Assembly: GCA_003994795.1 (NCBI GenBank)
Contig: AP018269.1
Location: forward strand, 6,674,148-6,738,147
Length of the DNA: 64,000 bases
From: Cylindrospermum sp. NIES-4074
Lineage (GTDB): Bacteria > Cyanobacteriota > Cyanobacteriia > Cyanobacteriales > Nostocaceae
Reading direction: 5' to 3'
Below, piece after piece: positions 9,248 through 18,432 of the stretch. The notes under the pieces are model-generated. The model did not search any database and was not told the DNA's origin. It was given only the letters and a program-made list of their open reading frames with translations. Position 1 is the stretch's first letter. Each line of letters begins with the position of its first letter. The position numbers and the translations under genes were made by a program.

Positions 9248-9736
9248 ATGCCACCTAAAATAACAAATTCTGACGCATGGCGACAGGCTGAACTCCTCAT
9301 GCAACCTGCATTCATTCGCGTTGTTGATAATATTCGCAAGCAACTCGACGCATCTCCCTGGAAAGGAACTTACCAAGATGTATTGATTTGGCCCGCTAGC
9401 ACTACCGATGAAACGAAAGCACTGGTCAATCAGTTGTTGCAAGACATGGAAACCGCAACGCCGGCACAAGCTGAGGAAATCCGAGCGACTCTTGCCGGTT
9501 TGCCAATGCCTCATCCAGGATATCATTTGCTTTTGCAACGTCAAGACCAGCACGTAAGTGTAGATTTGTGGGATCTGTGTTATCAAGTGTGTTTTCTTAA
9601 CTACAGTCCAGAAGGTTCAGTAGTAGATATTGATGCTAGTTTAATCGATGAGTTTGGGGATGTAGATTGGCAACGCTTGGAAGATAAAACTAAACAGTTA
9701 GTCGAACAATTTTTCGCCAGTTTACCAGAGTCTTAA
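9248..9736 (+). CDS. Conserved cyanobacterial hypothetical protein (162 aa)
   Basis: This soluble, acidic protein has no signal peptide or membrane span. It has a helical N-terminal half (ITNSDAWRQAELLMQPAFIR, then a segment with SPWKGTYQDVLIWP). A beta-rich second half follows with HVSVDLWDLCYQVCFLNY and an aspartate-rich VVDIDASLIDEFGDVDW. The evenly spaced conserved-looking Trp, Tyr and Asp residues suggest a compact domain. I do not recognise a catalytic motif. It is divergent from the kinase gene at 9084, sharing a 163-bp promoter region. The ATG lacks a clear ribosome-binding site. Confidence 0.75.
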   Translation: MPPKITNSDAWRQAELLMQPAFIRVVDNIRKQLDASPWKGTYQDVLIWPASTTDETKALVNQLLQDMETATPAQAEEIRATLAGLPMPHPGYHLLLQRQDQHVSVDLWDLCYQVCFLNYSPEGSVVDIDASLIDEFGDVDWQRLEDKTKQLVEQFFASLPES

Positions 9737-9828
9737 GGCAACGGGGTGGGGGGTCTGAGGTATTGTGTGGGAATATACAATATATTTGGAATACATTTTG
9801 GCGATGCTGAATAAAATTATGAAAGCTC

Positions 9829-9850
9829 ACGCAGAGGCGCAGAGGCGCGG
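9829..9850. repeat. Short repeat acgcagaggcgcagagg
   Basis: A cgcagagg unit is repeated in tandem (acgcagaggcgcagaggcgc). Similar strings recur in filamentous cyanobacterial spacers. It lies in the 197-bp spacer between convergent genes. No terminator with a clear U-run was identified there. Confidence 0.5.
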
Positions 9851-9933
9851 AGAGAAAGATTGAGCTTTCCTAGTTTTGCACAAGAGTCTGGAATTATTGA
9901 TACTCAAATACAGTAATGCTGAGATTTGGGTTA

Positions 9934-10794
9934 CTATGTTGTTGATAGAACTTGATAAGGTTGATTATTCTTTTCCCACTCTTGAATAGATAAATATAAT
10001 TGGGTGCTGCGAAAATAAAGTTCTCCATAAGTTACTCGCAGCCATTTCTCTAATACTTCCGGCTTAAATTCACGACTATCCCATGTACCCCAAGCTTTAC
10101 AAAGTCCTATGGACAAAATATAAATCAAGTCGTGACCACAGCATAGTTGACGCGGATCATGAGTATTATCTTTTAAATTTTCTAATTTCTCTAGAATATC
10201 TTTTTCTCTGAGTGAATATTTTTTCGAGTTATTTTTAACTTTTTTAATCATTTCTAACTGATTTACAGTTAATGTTTTATCATCGATGAAAATTCTAAAA
10301 TCTTTAACGTCTAAACCTTCAAACTTGAGCGCAAGGTTTTCTTTTAAAGAAACCCATCTTAAATAACCAAGGCTCTTACCAGTTTCTAGTAAACTTGAAC
10401 GGATATCTTTAGCAAATTCAATAATTTTTCCTTCACTCCCAAACTCAGCCATGACTTTATCAAATACTGGTGATTGGATGATCATAATTTCTAAATCATG
10501 ATAATCAGTCACTAATAAGTTAGGACTAGCTAGTAAACTTCCTTCAAGTCTAGAAAAATCTGCATCAACAATAGCTAGAACACCTGCAAAATTCTCTTTT
10601 TCAAGGATAGCTAGCGTACTTATAGCTTTATCTTTATTGTGAGCAATTGAAAACTCACATTTTTTACTGTCTACACAATCTTTATAAACCCTCGCATCGG
10701 TGGAACCTTCCACAATTATAAAAGTTCCTGAGTAAGTTTTACGCAAAATACGAATTGCATTAGCAATACGTTCAGGGGTAATATCTTCTTTCAT
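9934..10794 (-). CDS. DUF4435 (Toprim-like) protein, AriB-like candidate effector
   Basis: This 286-residue protein has the hallmarks of DUF4435, a Toprim-related family. A glutamate sits in FIIVEGSTDARVY (E29), and a DxD motif sits in AIVDADFSRLEG (D77, D79). An alpha-helical C-terminal half follows with a His/Cys patch, RQLCCGHDLIY. Its start codon overlaps the stop of the upstream AAA ATPase gene in an ATGA, so the two are translationally coupled. In the PARIS system, a DUF4435 protein (AriB) is the nuclease effector released by an AAA ATPase (AriA). The same pairing, order and motifs are seen here, so a toxic nuclease in an anti-phage module is the best guess. Activity is inferred, not shown. 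Confidence 0.8.
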   Translation of the reverse strand: MKEDITPERIANAIRILRKTYSGTFIIVEGSTDARVYKDCVDSKKCEFSIAHNKDKAISTLAILEKENFAGVLAIVDADFSRLEGSLLASPNLLVTDYHDLEIMIIQSPVFDKVMAEFGSEGKIIEFAKDIRSSLLETGKSLGYLRWVSLKENLALKFEGLDVKDFRIFIDDKTLTVNQLEMIKKVKNNSKKYSLREKDILEKLENLKDNTHDPRQLCCGHDLIYILSIGLCKAWGTWDSREFKPEVLEKWLRVTYGELYFRSTQLYLSIQEWEKNNQPYQVLSTT

Positions 10795-12125
10795 TCATGA
10801 GGCCCTTTCAATTCAACAGTTAAGTCCCATCGATCATGAATTATATCAGGTGAATGAGTGGCAATTAAAACATCAAGCGTGGCAATTTCTGTAATTTCTC
10901 GCAAATCCTTAAGAAACTGCACTTGCCAAGCTATATGCAATGAAAGTTCTGGCTCATCTATAAGTATTAATGAATTAGGTTTAACTTTAAATAATAATTC
11001 GTAGAGAATGACTAATTCATGCTGTTCTCCAGAGGATAAATTTTCTGGAACTAAAGAATTACCATTACAAGTAAAGGTAAAGCCTTTATCTTTACTAATA
11101 TTGATTTGCTTATAAGAAAACCTCTGATTGATAATTCTCTTCATCAGTTCTATTTTTTTTGCTAAGTCATCAAAGACACCTAGCTTTTTTTCCACATCTT
11201 CAACATAAACTGACAAAAGTTTCTTTGTACTTTCATCTAGGTTCTTTTGAATTTGAAAATTTGTATTGTCATCTTTATCTAATAGTCCAGTATTTATTAA
11301 ATGAGAGCGCTTTTCTTCAAGCTCATTTAACTTGTTACGTAGTTGTATATCTGTCATATCACTTGATGCTTCTTGTTGAACTACTCTTACGGGAAAAGTT
11401 CTATCAAGTGATTGAGCTAGTGCGCCATATTCAGCTAGGTTGATTTGAATATTTTTTGCAAGTTCATTTGCATATGTAGCAACAGAAGGTATCATAGAAG
11501 GACGTGAGCGTTCCATCCGGGATTTACTAATATCTGATAGATTTAATAATCGCTGGGATTCTATAAAACGAATATGAATCGAGTTTCTGATATTTTCCAA
11601 CCAGTCTGGTGTTTTCTCTTGCCTAAATTGTTTGGGTAATAAGTAACCGAAACGTTCCAAAGCATCTTCCAAAGATATTTCTTCATTAGTAGGTAAATAT
11701 CTCCAAATACTAGAAGATATCCTTTCAAGTCCCGGTACAATATCATCTAATATGCTAGCAATAGGAAAATGTTGCAGTGCTTTGGCTTCTAGCTTATTCA
11801 AGGGAAAACTCTGTTCTTTGCTCCTGCTATTTTTTTTGAAAAAAAGTGTTAGCTGATGTTGTTGTATATTATCAATACCTTGTTTGGGTGTTTTGCTGAC
11901 TCGAATATAACTACTGTCATCAAAATCTATTTGAAAATCTTTAAACGGAATAGAATTAAGTTCTAAATAACGTAAATTTAAAAGTCCATTTACCATCCTA
12001 AGTAATGCTGTTTTACCAACTCCATTTAAGCCGTAGATAATGGTTATACGATCTTCCATATTCATAGGGATAACATGATTAAATATCCCAAAAAGCTCTG
12101 TTACTGAAATTTGCTTGATTCTCAT
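10791..12125 (-). CDS. AAA15/OLD-like ATPase, AriA-like candidate sensor
   Basis: This is an ABC-type ATPase of 444 residues. Walker A is GLNGVGKT at residues 32-39, the ABC signature is LSSGEQHELV, Walker B is LILIDEPELSLH (D390, E391), and the switch histidine is in ATHSPDII (H424). A helical insertion with coiled-coil character fills the middle, as in AAA_15 and OLD-family ATPases. I chose ATG 12125 (MRIKQISV), which has agagg 5 bp upstream. An upstream in-frame ATG at 12185 would add 20 residues not typical of the family. It is followed by the DUF4435 gene with a 4-bp overlap. The pair resembles PARIS ariA-ariB, but RecF-like repair roles cannot be excluded. Confidence 0.85.
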   Translation of the reverse strand: MRIKQISVTELFGIFNHVIPMNMEDRITIIYGLNGVGKTALLRMVNGLLNLRYLELNSIPFKDFQIDFDDSSYIRVSKTPKQGIDNIQQHQLTLFFKKNSRSKEQSFPLNKLEAKALQHFPIASILDDIVPGLERISSSIWRYLPTNEEISLEDALERFGYLLPKQFRQEKTPDWLENIRNSIHIRFIESQRLLNLSDISKSRMERSRPSMIPSVATYANELAKNIQINLAEYGALAQSLDRTFPVRVVQQEASSDMTDIQLRNKLNELEEKRSHLINTGLLDKDDNTNFQIQKNLDESTKKLLSVYVEDVEKKLGVFDDLAKKIELMKRIINQRFSYKQINISKDKGFTFTCNGNSLVPENLSSGEQHELVILYELLFKVKPNSLILIDEPELSLHIAWQVQFLKDLREITEIATLDVLIATHSPDIIHDRWDLTVELKGPHE

Positions 12126-12549
12126 CTTGTCCTCTTTGAAAATACTACAAAAATTGCAATCATCAAGCCTTAAGTATCGCCTCATATCCCCGATTTATCT
12201 AAGCAGTCGGGGATGTTATCTTTATTGTATATGTGGGTTGTGGTCAAATATCGCCTTTTTCATCCCTGCGCTATTGAACGCATTTCGATAAGATGAAAGC
12301 AAGGTAAGCCTTCAGCATCAAACCCAAACCTGCAATTAACAGATATATCCCCTGTGGCTTTTAATTGCCTGATATTGTGGGGTCAAAATTCTCAGTATAA
12401 ATACAGTTATTCATCCGCCTTAGCATTAAACGTATTTTTTGTAATGTAAATATTTTGACTGTGTAAAGTTTGCCAAGAAATTTGTTTATTGGCTTGACAT
12501 AGGATATATCAATAGTAGAATCAACACAAAGCAAACCTAAATCTAAGCT

Positions 12550-12779
12550 AAAAACGCTTAAGTGTGTAGAATATTACTACTTAAGCACGCTATGATTCTC
12601 CATCTATCGGATAAAACCATTCCGCGTTAGGATGAGGAATCAGCGAGGCCTTAATTTAGATTATCGATATTGAGTTTTTAAGATTTTATGGACAGAAGTC
12701 CACCTGATGGCAGTATCAACCTCCTCTAAGCTGGCGAGACAGTCTCCCGGCGTAGGGGAGACTTTAGGAGGTATTTATC
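12550..12779 (+). promoter_or_regulatory. Structured 5' leader of mgtE, possible Mg2+-responsive RNA
   Basis: About 230 nt before mgtE can fold extensively. A stem forms between gcttaag (12556-12562) and cttaagc (12580-12586). The string cgttaggatgagg (about 12628) recalls the conserved start of the M-box riboswitch. Just before the gene, gtctccc (12742-12748) pairs with gggagac (12756-12762). Finally cctcct at 12720-12725 is complementary to the ribosome-binding site aggagg at 12766-12771. This gives a plausible on/off arrangement for translation. Family assignment to M-box is uncertain because other conserved M-box parts were not found. The rest of the spacer, from 12126, shows nothing clear. 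Confidence 0.4.
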
Positions 12780-14129
12780 ATGCTCACACAAGATGTTCGC
12801 AACACGTTGGACATTGCCGATTTAAATCAGTTGAAATGCGATTTAAATCATTTACAGCCCGTGGATGTGGGGGACTACATTACACAATTACCTGAACAAC
12901 AGCGGGCGATCGCATTTCGTCTCCTCAACAAACCTCATGCAATCGATGTTTTTGAATATTTGCCCACAGAGGTACAGGAAGAACTGATCAACTCTCTCCA
13001 TGATGCCCAAGTTGTGCATCTTGTGGAAGAAATGAGTCCTGATGAACGGGCAGAATTATTTGATGAACTACCCGCTGGGGTAATTAAACGGCTATTGCAA
13101 GAACTGAGTCCAGAACAAAGGCAAGCAACAGCCACAATTCTTGGTTATCCAGAAGGCACCGCTGGACGGGTGATGACAACTGAATATGTGCGGTTGCGGC
13201 AAGGATTAACCGTCGGTGAAGCTTTAAGTAAAATTCGCCGCCAAGACGAAGATAAGGAGACAATTTACTACGCCTACGTTACAGATGATAACCGCACTCT
13301 AGTAAGTGTGGTGTCACTGCGTCAGTTATTATTTACCTTTCCCGATGTTTTAATTAGAGATATTGCTAGCGATCGCGTAATTAAAGTCAAAACCGAAACC
13401 TCCCAGGAAGAAGTTGCCCAAATCATGAAACGCTACGACTTAATCGCTATCCCGGTTGTAGATCGGGAAGATCGGTTAGTCGGCATTATCACGATTGATG
13501 ATGTGATGGATATTTTAGAAGAAGAAGCTACAGAAGATATTCAAAAATTAGCGGGTGTGAGTGGTGATGAAGCGGCTTTATCCCCTCCCCAAGTGACAAT
13601 TCTCAAGCGTTTGCCGTGGTTATTGGGCATTATGGGGCTTTATATTGGCGCTGCGAGTGCGATCGCCCCTTTCCAATCTGTAATCGCTGCTGTGCCAGTT
13701 CTCGCCGTCATTATGCCCATTTTTTCTAATACAGGTGGCACCGTCGGCATTCAAGCCTTAACAGTCACAATTCGAGGCTTAGGCGTAGGTGAAGTCACAC
13801 CCAAAGACACGCTGAAAATTCTCCGCAAAGAAGTTTTAGCAGGTTTAGGTACCGCCCTAGCTTTATCAATAACGATGATTCTACTTTCCTTAATTTGGGC
13901 ACGTCCTCAAGAAAGATGGGTGGCTTTAATTGCGGGAATGGTGATGGCAACAAATACAATTGTGGCTGTCACACTCGGCACTTTGTTGCCAATGGGCTTA
14001 AAGCGGCTGAAACTCGATCCTGCCCTGGTTAGTGGGCCGTTAGTGACCACAATGCTAGATACAATTGGGTTTTTAACCTTCCTCAGCCTCATTTCTTTTG
14101 CTTTGAAGATTTTACATTTAGAACCATGA
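12780..14129 (+). CDS. mgtE: Magnesium transporter MgtE
   Basis: MgtE is a homodimeric Mg2+ channel of the inner membrane, gated by cytosolic magnesium. The 449-residue protein has the expected order: an N-terminal helical superhelix domain (about residues 20-130, with LPTEVQEELINSL and DERAELFDELP repeats) and two CBS domains (about 135-255). The second CBS domain contains MKRYDLIAIPVVDREDRLVG and ITIDDVMDILEEE. Five membrane helices follow (about 285-445), with the pore segment PIFSNTGGTVGIQALT. A perfect ribosome-binding site, aggagg, lies 8 bp before the ATG and can be masked by the leader. It is monocistronic. Confidence 0.96.
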   Translation: MLTQDVRNTLDIADLNQLKCDLNHLQPVDVGDYITQLPEQQRAIAFRLLNKPHAIDVFEYLPTEVQEELINSLHDAQVVHLVEEMSPDERAELFDELPAGVIKRLLQELSPEQRQATATILGYPEGTAGRVMTTEYVRLRQGLTVGEALSKIRRQDEDKETIYYAYVTDDNRTLVSVVSLRQLLFTFPDVLIRDIASDRVIKVKTETSQEEVAQIMKRYDLIAIPVVDREDRLVGIITIDDVMDILEEEATEDIQKLAGVSGDEAALSPPQVTILKRLPWLLGIMGLYIGAASAIAPFQSVIAAVPVLAVIMPIFSNTGGTVGIQALTVTIRGLGVGEVTPKDTLKILRKEVLAGLGTALALSITMILLSLIWARPQERWVALIAGMVMATNTIVAVTLGTLLPMGLKRLKLDPALVSGPLVTTMLDTIGFLTFLSLISFALKILHLEP

Positions 14130-14133
14130 GCTA

Positions 14134-14167
14134 CCCACCACTAACCCGGAGTACCGGGTATGGTGGG
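14134..14167 (+). terminator. Stem-loop after mgtE
   Basis: The sequence cccacca...cccgg agta ccggg...tggtggg forms a long stem with one internal mismatch region, starting 5 bp after the mgtE stop. No T-run follows, so it may protect the 3' end rather than terminate by itself. Confidence 0.45.
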
Positions 14168-14352
14168 GGCTTCTGTACTCATAGGTAAGCGTCCGGCTGA
14201 TATCCCACCACTCAACGGTATACCTTTTCAGTGGGAAACTTACGCCGAAATAGTTAAAGCAGTTTTCATCTATTTGAACCACATCTATCGTAGGGGCACA
14301 GCAGTGCTCATGCGTGTCAACTTAAGCTCAACCCGTTGTCCCACAAACGTTT

Positions 14353-14457
14353 GACCCCACCCCTCAATCCCTGCCCCTAATCCCCACTCCGTGGGGGCCC
14401 CGAGTTCCCCTCGTGAGGGGAGGGGAGGTTTTGCGTCAGCAAAGCCGGGGTGGGGTT
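14353..14457. repeat. GC-rich repeat element with terminal inverted repeats
   Basis: The 105-bp stretch begins accccacccct and ends ggggtggggtt. It contains inner inverted pieces (cccctcgtgagggg) and stands out by its GC-richness from the flanking AT-rich DNA. It has no coding capacity and looks like one of the palindromic intergenic repeats of filamentous cyanobacteria. It sits in the 1.15-kb spacer between mgtE and pyrB, which otherwise holds only a possible small ORF at 14808. Confidence 0.55.
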
Positions 14458-14807
14458 CTTTGGGATTGGTTGGTAATTGAATAAGTTTGATATCACGTCA
14501 TTACGAGGGCTTCACCTTAAGTTGATACTCATGAGCCGTGCTGTGCCCCTACCGTGTGGTCTATTTACCTGAAAATCGCTGTAAAGTCAGAATTCAGGAG
14601 TCAGAAGGAGGTGGTGTGCTTTGTCGCTCAAAACCACGTCTGGCCTCAATATTTTGCGGGTTATAGTTTTCGCACTTTTACCTTCTGAGATGAAATGTTA
14701 AGTAAATGTTAAAAAACTTTACTCATATATCTTCAGTGAGTAGTTTAGAAGGTGAGGATACGGCATTGTATAGACATAACAGCGTATCTTAACTATTTAT
14801 ACAGACT

Positions 14808-14969
14808 ATGAATAATAACCACAAACGGCCGGAAAATACCAGTGTTTTAGTCAATATTGACTTTAATAAGGTTAAACATAGAATAGACCGGGTAACTCGC
14901 AAGATTGAACTGGTGATAAAAAAGTACGAGTTTCGGTCGGAAAATGGCGACTCAGATATAAAGAAGTGA
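14808..14969 (+). CDS. Possible small basic protein (53 aa)
   Basis: An ATG-initiated frame encodes a highly charged helical peptide beginning MNNNHKRPENTSVLVNID, with KVKHRIDRVTRKIELVIKKY in the middle. The amphipathic pattern and lack of low complexity favour a real protein, but no ribosome-binding site is visible. A longer minus-strand frame covers the same DNA. No family was recognised. It lies 308 bp upstream of pyrB, and its own transcription is unproven. Confidence 0.35.
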   Translation: MNNNHKRPENTSVLVNIDFNKVKHRIDRVTRKIELVIKKYEFRSENGDSDIKK

Positions 14970-15277
14970 TAGCTGTTACAGCCTACAACCAAGGAAAATT
15001 GTTGCTTAAATAATACTTGTTTATTATGGGGGATGATGATGAAACTTCCAGAGGTAGACAACTAAAACGAATATTCCCTACTGGCTGATGATAGCTAGCT
15101 ACAAACTGCACGTCACTTAAGCGTTGATTAGTTGGTGTGACAAAACCTTATATAAACTAAATTCAGATAGCGGAAGTAATGTTATAGAAGGCAGATGCTA
15201 TTATTACCTCTGCATATGTCAATTAAGAAGCTGTAGAGAATTCATCTTGTCTCTACACTGTGAAATAATAGCTATTT

Positions 15278-16282
15278 ATGTCTAATACTACCTGGAATCG
15301 TCATCACGTTCTTTCCCTTGCTGACTTCATCACTGCTGAATATGACGCTGTGTTGCAAACTGCTGCTTCTTTCCAAGAGGTGCTATCACGGCGAACCAAA
15401 AAAGTACCAACTTTACAGGGACAGGTGGTAGCAAATTTATTTTTTGAACCCTCTACCCGCACTCGCAGTAGTTTTGAAATTGCTGCTAAACGCTTAAGTG
15501 CAGATACGCTAAACTTTGCCGCTGCGACTTCTTCGATGACGAAGGGAGAAACAATTCTCGATACAGCAAAGACTTATTTAGCGATGGGAACTGATATTAT
15601 GGTGATTCGTCATCGGGAAGCAGGAGTGCCGAATGCGATCGCTCAAGAAATGGATCGTTTAGGTGTGAAAGTTAGCGTCCTCAATGCTGGTGATGGTCAA
15701 CATGAGCATCCTTCCCAAGCACTGCTTGACTTATTTACCATTTGTACTCTACTTGACCCAGCACAACCGAGAATAGAACTCTTGAAGGGGAAAAAGATTG
15801 CCATTGTGGGGGATATTCTCCACTCTCGCGTAGCGCGATCGAATATTTGGAGTTTTATTGCCAGCGGTGCCCAACTACACTTAGCCGCACCCCCCACCCT
15901 CTTACCCAAATTATTTACTGAGTATCTCAGTGAAGAGAAAGATATCCAAAATAATCAGCTATTTCTTCATTGGCAACTAGAACCTGCTTTGCAAGATGCC
16001 GATTTTGTCATGACTTTACGTCTGCAAAAAGAACGCATGACTGCTCATTTATTGCCAAGTTTACGAGAATATCATCAGTTATTTGGCATTACACGGGCCA
16101 AGCTGCAACTATGTAAGCCTAATGTCAAAGTTTTGCATCCAGGCCCAGTTAATCGGGGTGTGGAAATTAGCTCTGATTTAATGGATGATCCAGAATTTAG
16201 TCTAATTCAATCACAAGTTACCAGCGGTGTCGCAGTTCGCATGGCACTGTTGTATTTGCTTGGTAGTGGCAAGTCATATTAA
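15278..16282 (+). CDS. pyrB: Aspartate carbamoyltransferase catalytic subunit
   Basis: PyrB joins carbamoyl phosphate and aspartate to form N-carbamoyl-aspartate, the first committed step of pyrimidine synthesis. The 334-residue protein shows the carbamoyl-phosphate site [19 protein letters not shown] (about residues 53-71), [12 protein letters not shown] (about 143-154) and [13 protein letters not shown] near the C-terminus. Length and motifs are normal for a bacterial ATCase. No pyrI regulatory gene is adjacent. The ATG has no clear ribosome-binding site. Confidence 0.97.
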   Translation: MSNTTWNRHHVLSLADFITAEYDAVLQTAASFQEVLSRRTKKVPTLQGQVVANLFFEPSTRTRSSFEIAAKRLSADTLNFAAATSSMTKGETILDTAKTYLAMGTDIMVIRHREAGVPNAIAQEMDRLGVKVSVLNAGDGQHEHPSQALLDLFTICTLLDPAQPRIELLKGKKIAIVGDILHSRVARSNIWSFIASGAQLHLAAPPTLLPKLFTEYLSEEKDIQNNQLFLHWQLEPALQDADFVMTLRLQKERMTAHLLPSLREYHQLFGITRAKLQLCKPNVKVLHPGPVNRGVEISSDLMDDPEFSLIQSQVTSGVAVRMALLYLLGSGKSY

Positions 16283-16434
16283 ACAATTAAAAATTGAAAA
16301 TTAAAAATGTAAAGACTGTTTCCTCATATCTTGCATCTCACCGTATAAACTCAGGCAATTTAAAAAAATGTGCGTTAAGAGGATGTTTGAAAAGTTTTTT
16401 GTGATGTATTAAGCACTAGCAGATCCCCCTAAAT

Positions 16435-16526
16435 CCCCCTTAAAAAGGGGGACTTTAAGAAGTTTTACCCCCTTAAAAAGGGGGACTTTAAGAAGTTTTA
16501 TCCCCTTAAAAAGGGGGGCAAGGGGA
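16435..16526. repeat. Tandem 33-bp repeat containing cccccttaaaaaggggg
   Basis: Two perfect tandem copies of a 33-bp unit (16435-16467 and 16468-16500) start with the palindrome cccccttaaaaaggggg and end actttaagaagtttta. A third partial copy begins at 16501. Each unit can form a hairpin. They occupy the spacer after pyrB (16283-16699), which also holds an attacca-type short repeat at 16681-16705. The units are contiguous with no unique spacers, so this is not a CRISPR array. Confidence 0.8.
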
Positions 16527-16680
16527 AATCTCGATCAATTTTGATACTTTTCAAACAACCTCTAAGGATACGTTGTTTTTATTGTTTTTTATCGCCAAAT
16601 CAATGATTTTGGAATTATACGGTGTAATAAAATTACATCAAGTTTTATTGGTGCAAGATGTGAGTTGATAATTGCTGTTT

Positions 16681-16705
16681 ACCAATTACCAATTACCAAT
16701 TACCC
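16681..16705. repeat. Short tandem repeat (accaatt)
   Basis: Heptamer accaatt/attacca units are repeated about three and a half times immediately before the stop codon of the minus-strand YihY gene. This is an STRR-type sequence. Confidence 0.7.
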
Positions 16706-17584
16706 ATTTAACGATTTTGAGCGCATATCTTCACCGACAGTTACATTTAATTGGTCGCCAACGAGGAGAACAAAGGCACTCATCCACAACCACAGCATTA
16801 AAACTATCACTGTACCCACTGCACCATAAACTTTATTATAGTTGCCGAAATTCGCCACATACAGCCGAAATAACGCTGAAAGAATCGCCCAAAAAATAGC
16901 CGCTAAAAAAGCCCCTGGCATCATTGGCTTACCTGGGTTCCAAACGCTGGGGCCATAGCGATAGACAAAGCCAAAGGCAGAGGCCATCATACCTAAGGCT
17001 AAAGGCCAGAGCAATAGCTGCCAAATATGCTGTAAGAACTGTAAAGATGAGTTTCCCTTGACCACCATTCCCAAAAGTAGATCGCTGATAAATACCAGGA
17101 AGGAAGCTAGCATTAACAGCAAGATGGTGCCAACTGTTAATGCCAAGGAGACGAGTTTGGCTTTCCAAAAAGGGCGCATTTTTTGGGGAGGAATTTGGTG
17201 GATTTGATCGAAGGCTGTCATCGCGGTACTGATGGCCCCCGAAGCTGTCCAAATGGCGATCGCAAAACTCAAAGAAAACAAACCACTATTTTTGGAGTTG
17301 GCAATTTCTGTTGTGGCAAAATCACTGATCAAAGTCAAAACTTCTGCTGGTGCGATTTGACTCAGTTGCACTGCTAAATTTCTAAAGGTGTCTTGCAAGG
17401 ATTCTGCCAATAAACCAATGGCGGTGAGGATGGCAAGAATTGCTGGAAATAGAGATAACATGGCATTAAAGGCAATTTCTGAAGCTAGCCCCAAAAGTCG
17501 TCTTTCTATTGTCCTGGCAAAGGTTTTTTTAAGGTTGCGCCAAGTGAGGTGGCGAAAAAATCTGATAAAACGAGGCTGAACCAT
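16700..17584 (-). CDS. YihY/UPF0761 family inner-membrane protein
   Basis: The 294-residue polytopic membrane protein belongs to the YihY (formerly BrkB or 'RNase BN') family. About six membrane helices are predicted. The family signatures are visible: LASEIAFNAMLSLFPAILAI near residues 33-52, TASGAISTAMTAFDQIHQIP around 110-130, and YRYGPSVWNPGKPMMPGAFLAAIFW around 208-232 (parts shown: YRYGPSVW, PGAFLAAIFW). The family is widespread, but its function is unsettled; it is not an RNase. The gene stands alone and its 3' end runs into a short tandem repeat. Confidence 0.88.
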   Translation of the reverse strand: MVQPRFIRFFRHLTWRNLKKTFARTIERRLLGLASEIAFNAMLSLFPAILAILTAIGLLAESLQDTFRNLAVQLSQIAPAEVLTLISDFATTEIANSKNSGLFSLSFAIAIWTASGAISTAMTAFDQIHQIPPQKMRPFWKAKLVSLALTVGTILLLMLASFLVFISDLLLGMVVKGNSSLQFLQHIWQLLLWPLALGMMASAFGFVYRYGPSVWNPGKPMMPGAFLAAIFWAILSALFRLYVANFGNYNKVYGAVGTVIVLMLWLWMSAFVLLVGDQLNVTVGEDMRSKSLNG

Positions 17585-17898
17585 GATTTTTAAGACTCGT
17601 TAGTTGCTTCGACTTTGCTAGATATTACTGGTGATATATTCCGCCTAGCACTAAAGTGCAAGGCTCATAGCTCAAGTCTACTGAAGTAGACTGAAAATTT
17701 TTTTAATATCACCTTGATGAAATTCATGGCAAATTGATATTGAGTTTCAGTATCAAGCACCAGCGGTAATATCTTCAGCCGAGTTAAGATTATTGGGAAA
17801 TGAGTACAAAGTTAGTATATTTTAAATCTGGAAAGGCTTTTTGATTTAGCTTTCAATCCGTGCTATTTAATACCTATTTACTACAATTAACCAAAATA

Positions 17899-18420
17899 AT
17901 GACGGAAAATATTGATAAATCTACTCATTTAACCCAACAGTGGCTAGCTGAAATACAGGCGCTTAAACAGCAAATGGCGCAACTCCAGCAAGAACGGGAT
18001 GAGGCTTGGGAAAGTTCGCAAAAATGGCGTCAACTCTATAATACAGAATCAGAACAACGCCGTAGAGATGCTCAATTTTCCCAACAGGCGATCGCATCTG
18101 TCAAAGCTGAACTTCAGAAATTCCAAGGTATAGACACCGGAACCCTCCCTAACGCCGTCACAGCGATCGCTATTCAACAAGAAATCGCCCAAATAAAATC
18201 TGTGGAGGAATTGAAGTCAAAATTTATCGCTGTCGTCAAAGAACGCGATCGCCTCATGCAAGCTTTGAAAACCGAGCAAGATAACCACGCCCAAACCCGC
18301 AAAAGCCTCACCACCGCCTTGGGTGATGCTATTGATAGCTTGGCACGGGAGAGGGCAGGAGGGGGGCAGGGAGCCGGGGGAGCCGGGGGAGATGGGGGAG
18401 ATGGGGGAGATGGGGAGTAA
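17899..18420 (+). CDS. Coiled-coil protein with Gly-rich repeat tail, unknown function
   Basis: From ATG 17899 (MTENIDKS) the protein is 173 residues long; an in-frame ATG at 17860 would add 13 residues. Residues about 12-60 form a Gln-rich coiled coil (LAEIQALKQQMAQLQQERDE). A helical region with KELQKFQGIDTGTLPNAV-like text and a second helix around KSKFIAVVKERDRLMQALK follow. The last 20 residues (RAGGGQGAGGAG, GDGGDGGDGE) are encoded by G-rich tandem repeats (18355-18418) that look like a repeat which has grown into the gene's 3' end. No ribosome-binding site or known domain was found. The upstream 314 bp show nothing definite. Confidence 0.65.
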   Translation: MTENIDKSTHLTQQWLAEIQALKQQMAQLQQERDEAWESSQKWRQLYNTESEQRRRDAQFSQQAIASVKAELQKFQGIDTGTLPNAVTAIAIQQEIAQIKSVEELKSKFIAVVKERDRLMQALKTEQDNHAQTRKSLTTALGDAIDSLARERAGGGQGAGGAGGDGGDGGDGE

Positions 18421-18432
18421 TATCTAGTATTT

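Noticed and set aside
14160-14354. 64-residue frame after mgtE
   Set aside because: It overlaps the stem-loop and has no translation signals; the text looks like repeat-derived DNA.
14789-15061. 90-residue minus-strand frame before pyrB
   Set aside because: Low-complexity Ser/Phe-rich translation without a start signal; the plus-strand 53-residue frame over the same DNA is more protein-like.
16435-16526. CRISPR-like direct repeats
   Set aside because: The 33-bp units are contiguous with no unique spacers, and no cas gene is in the window.
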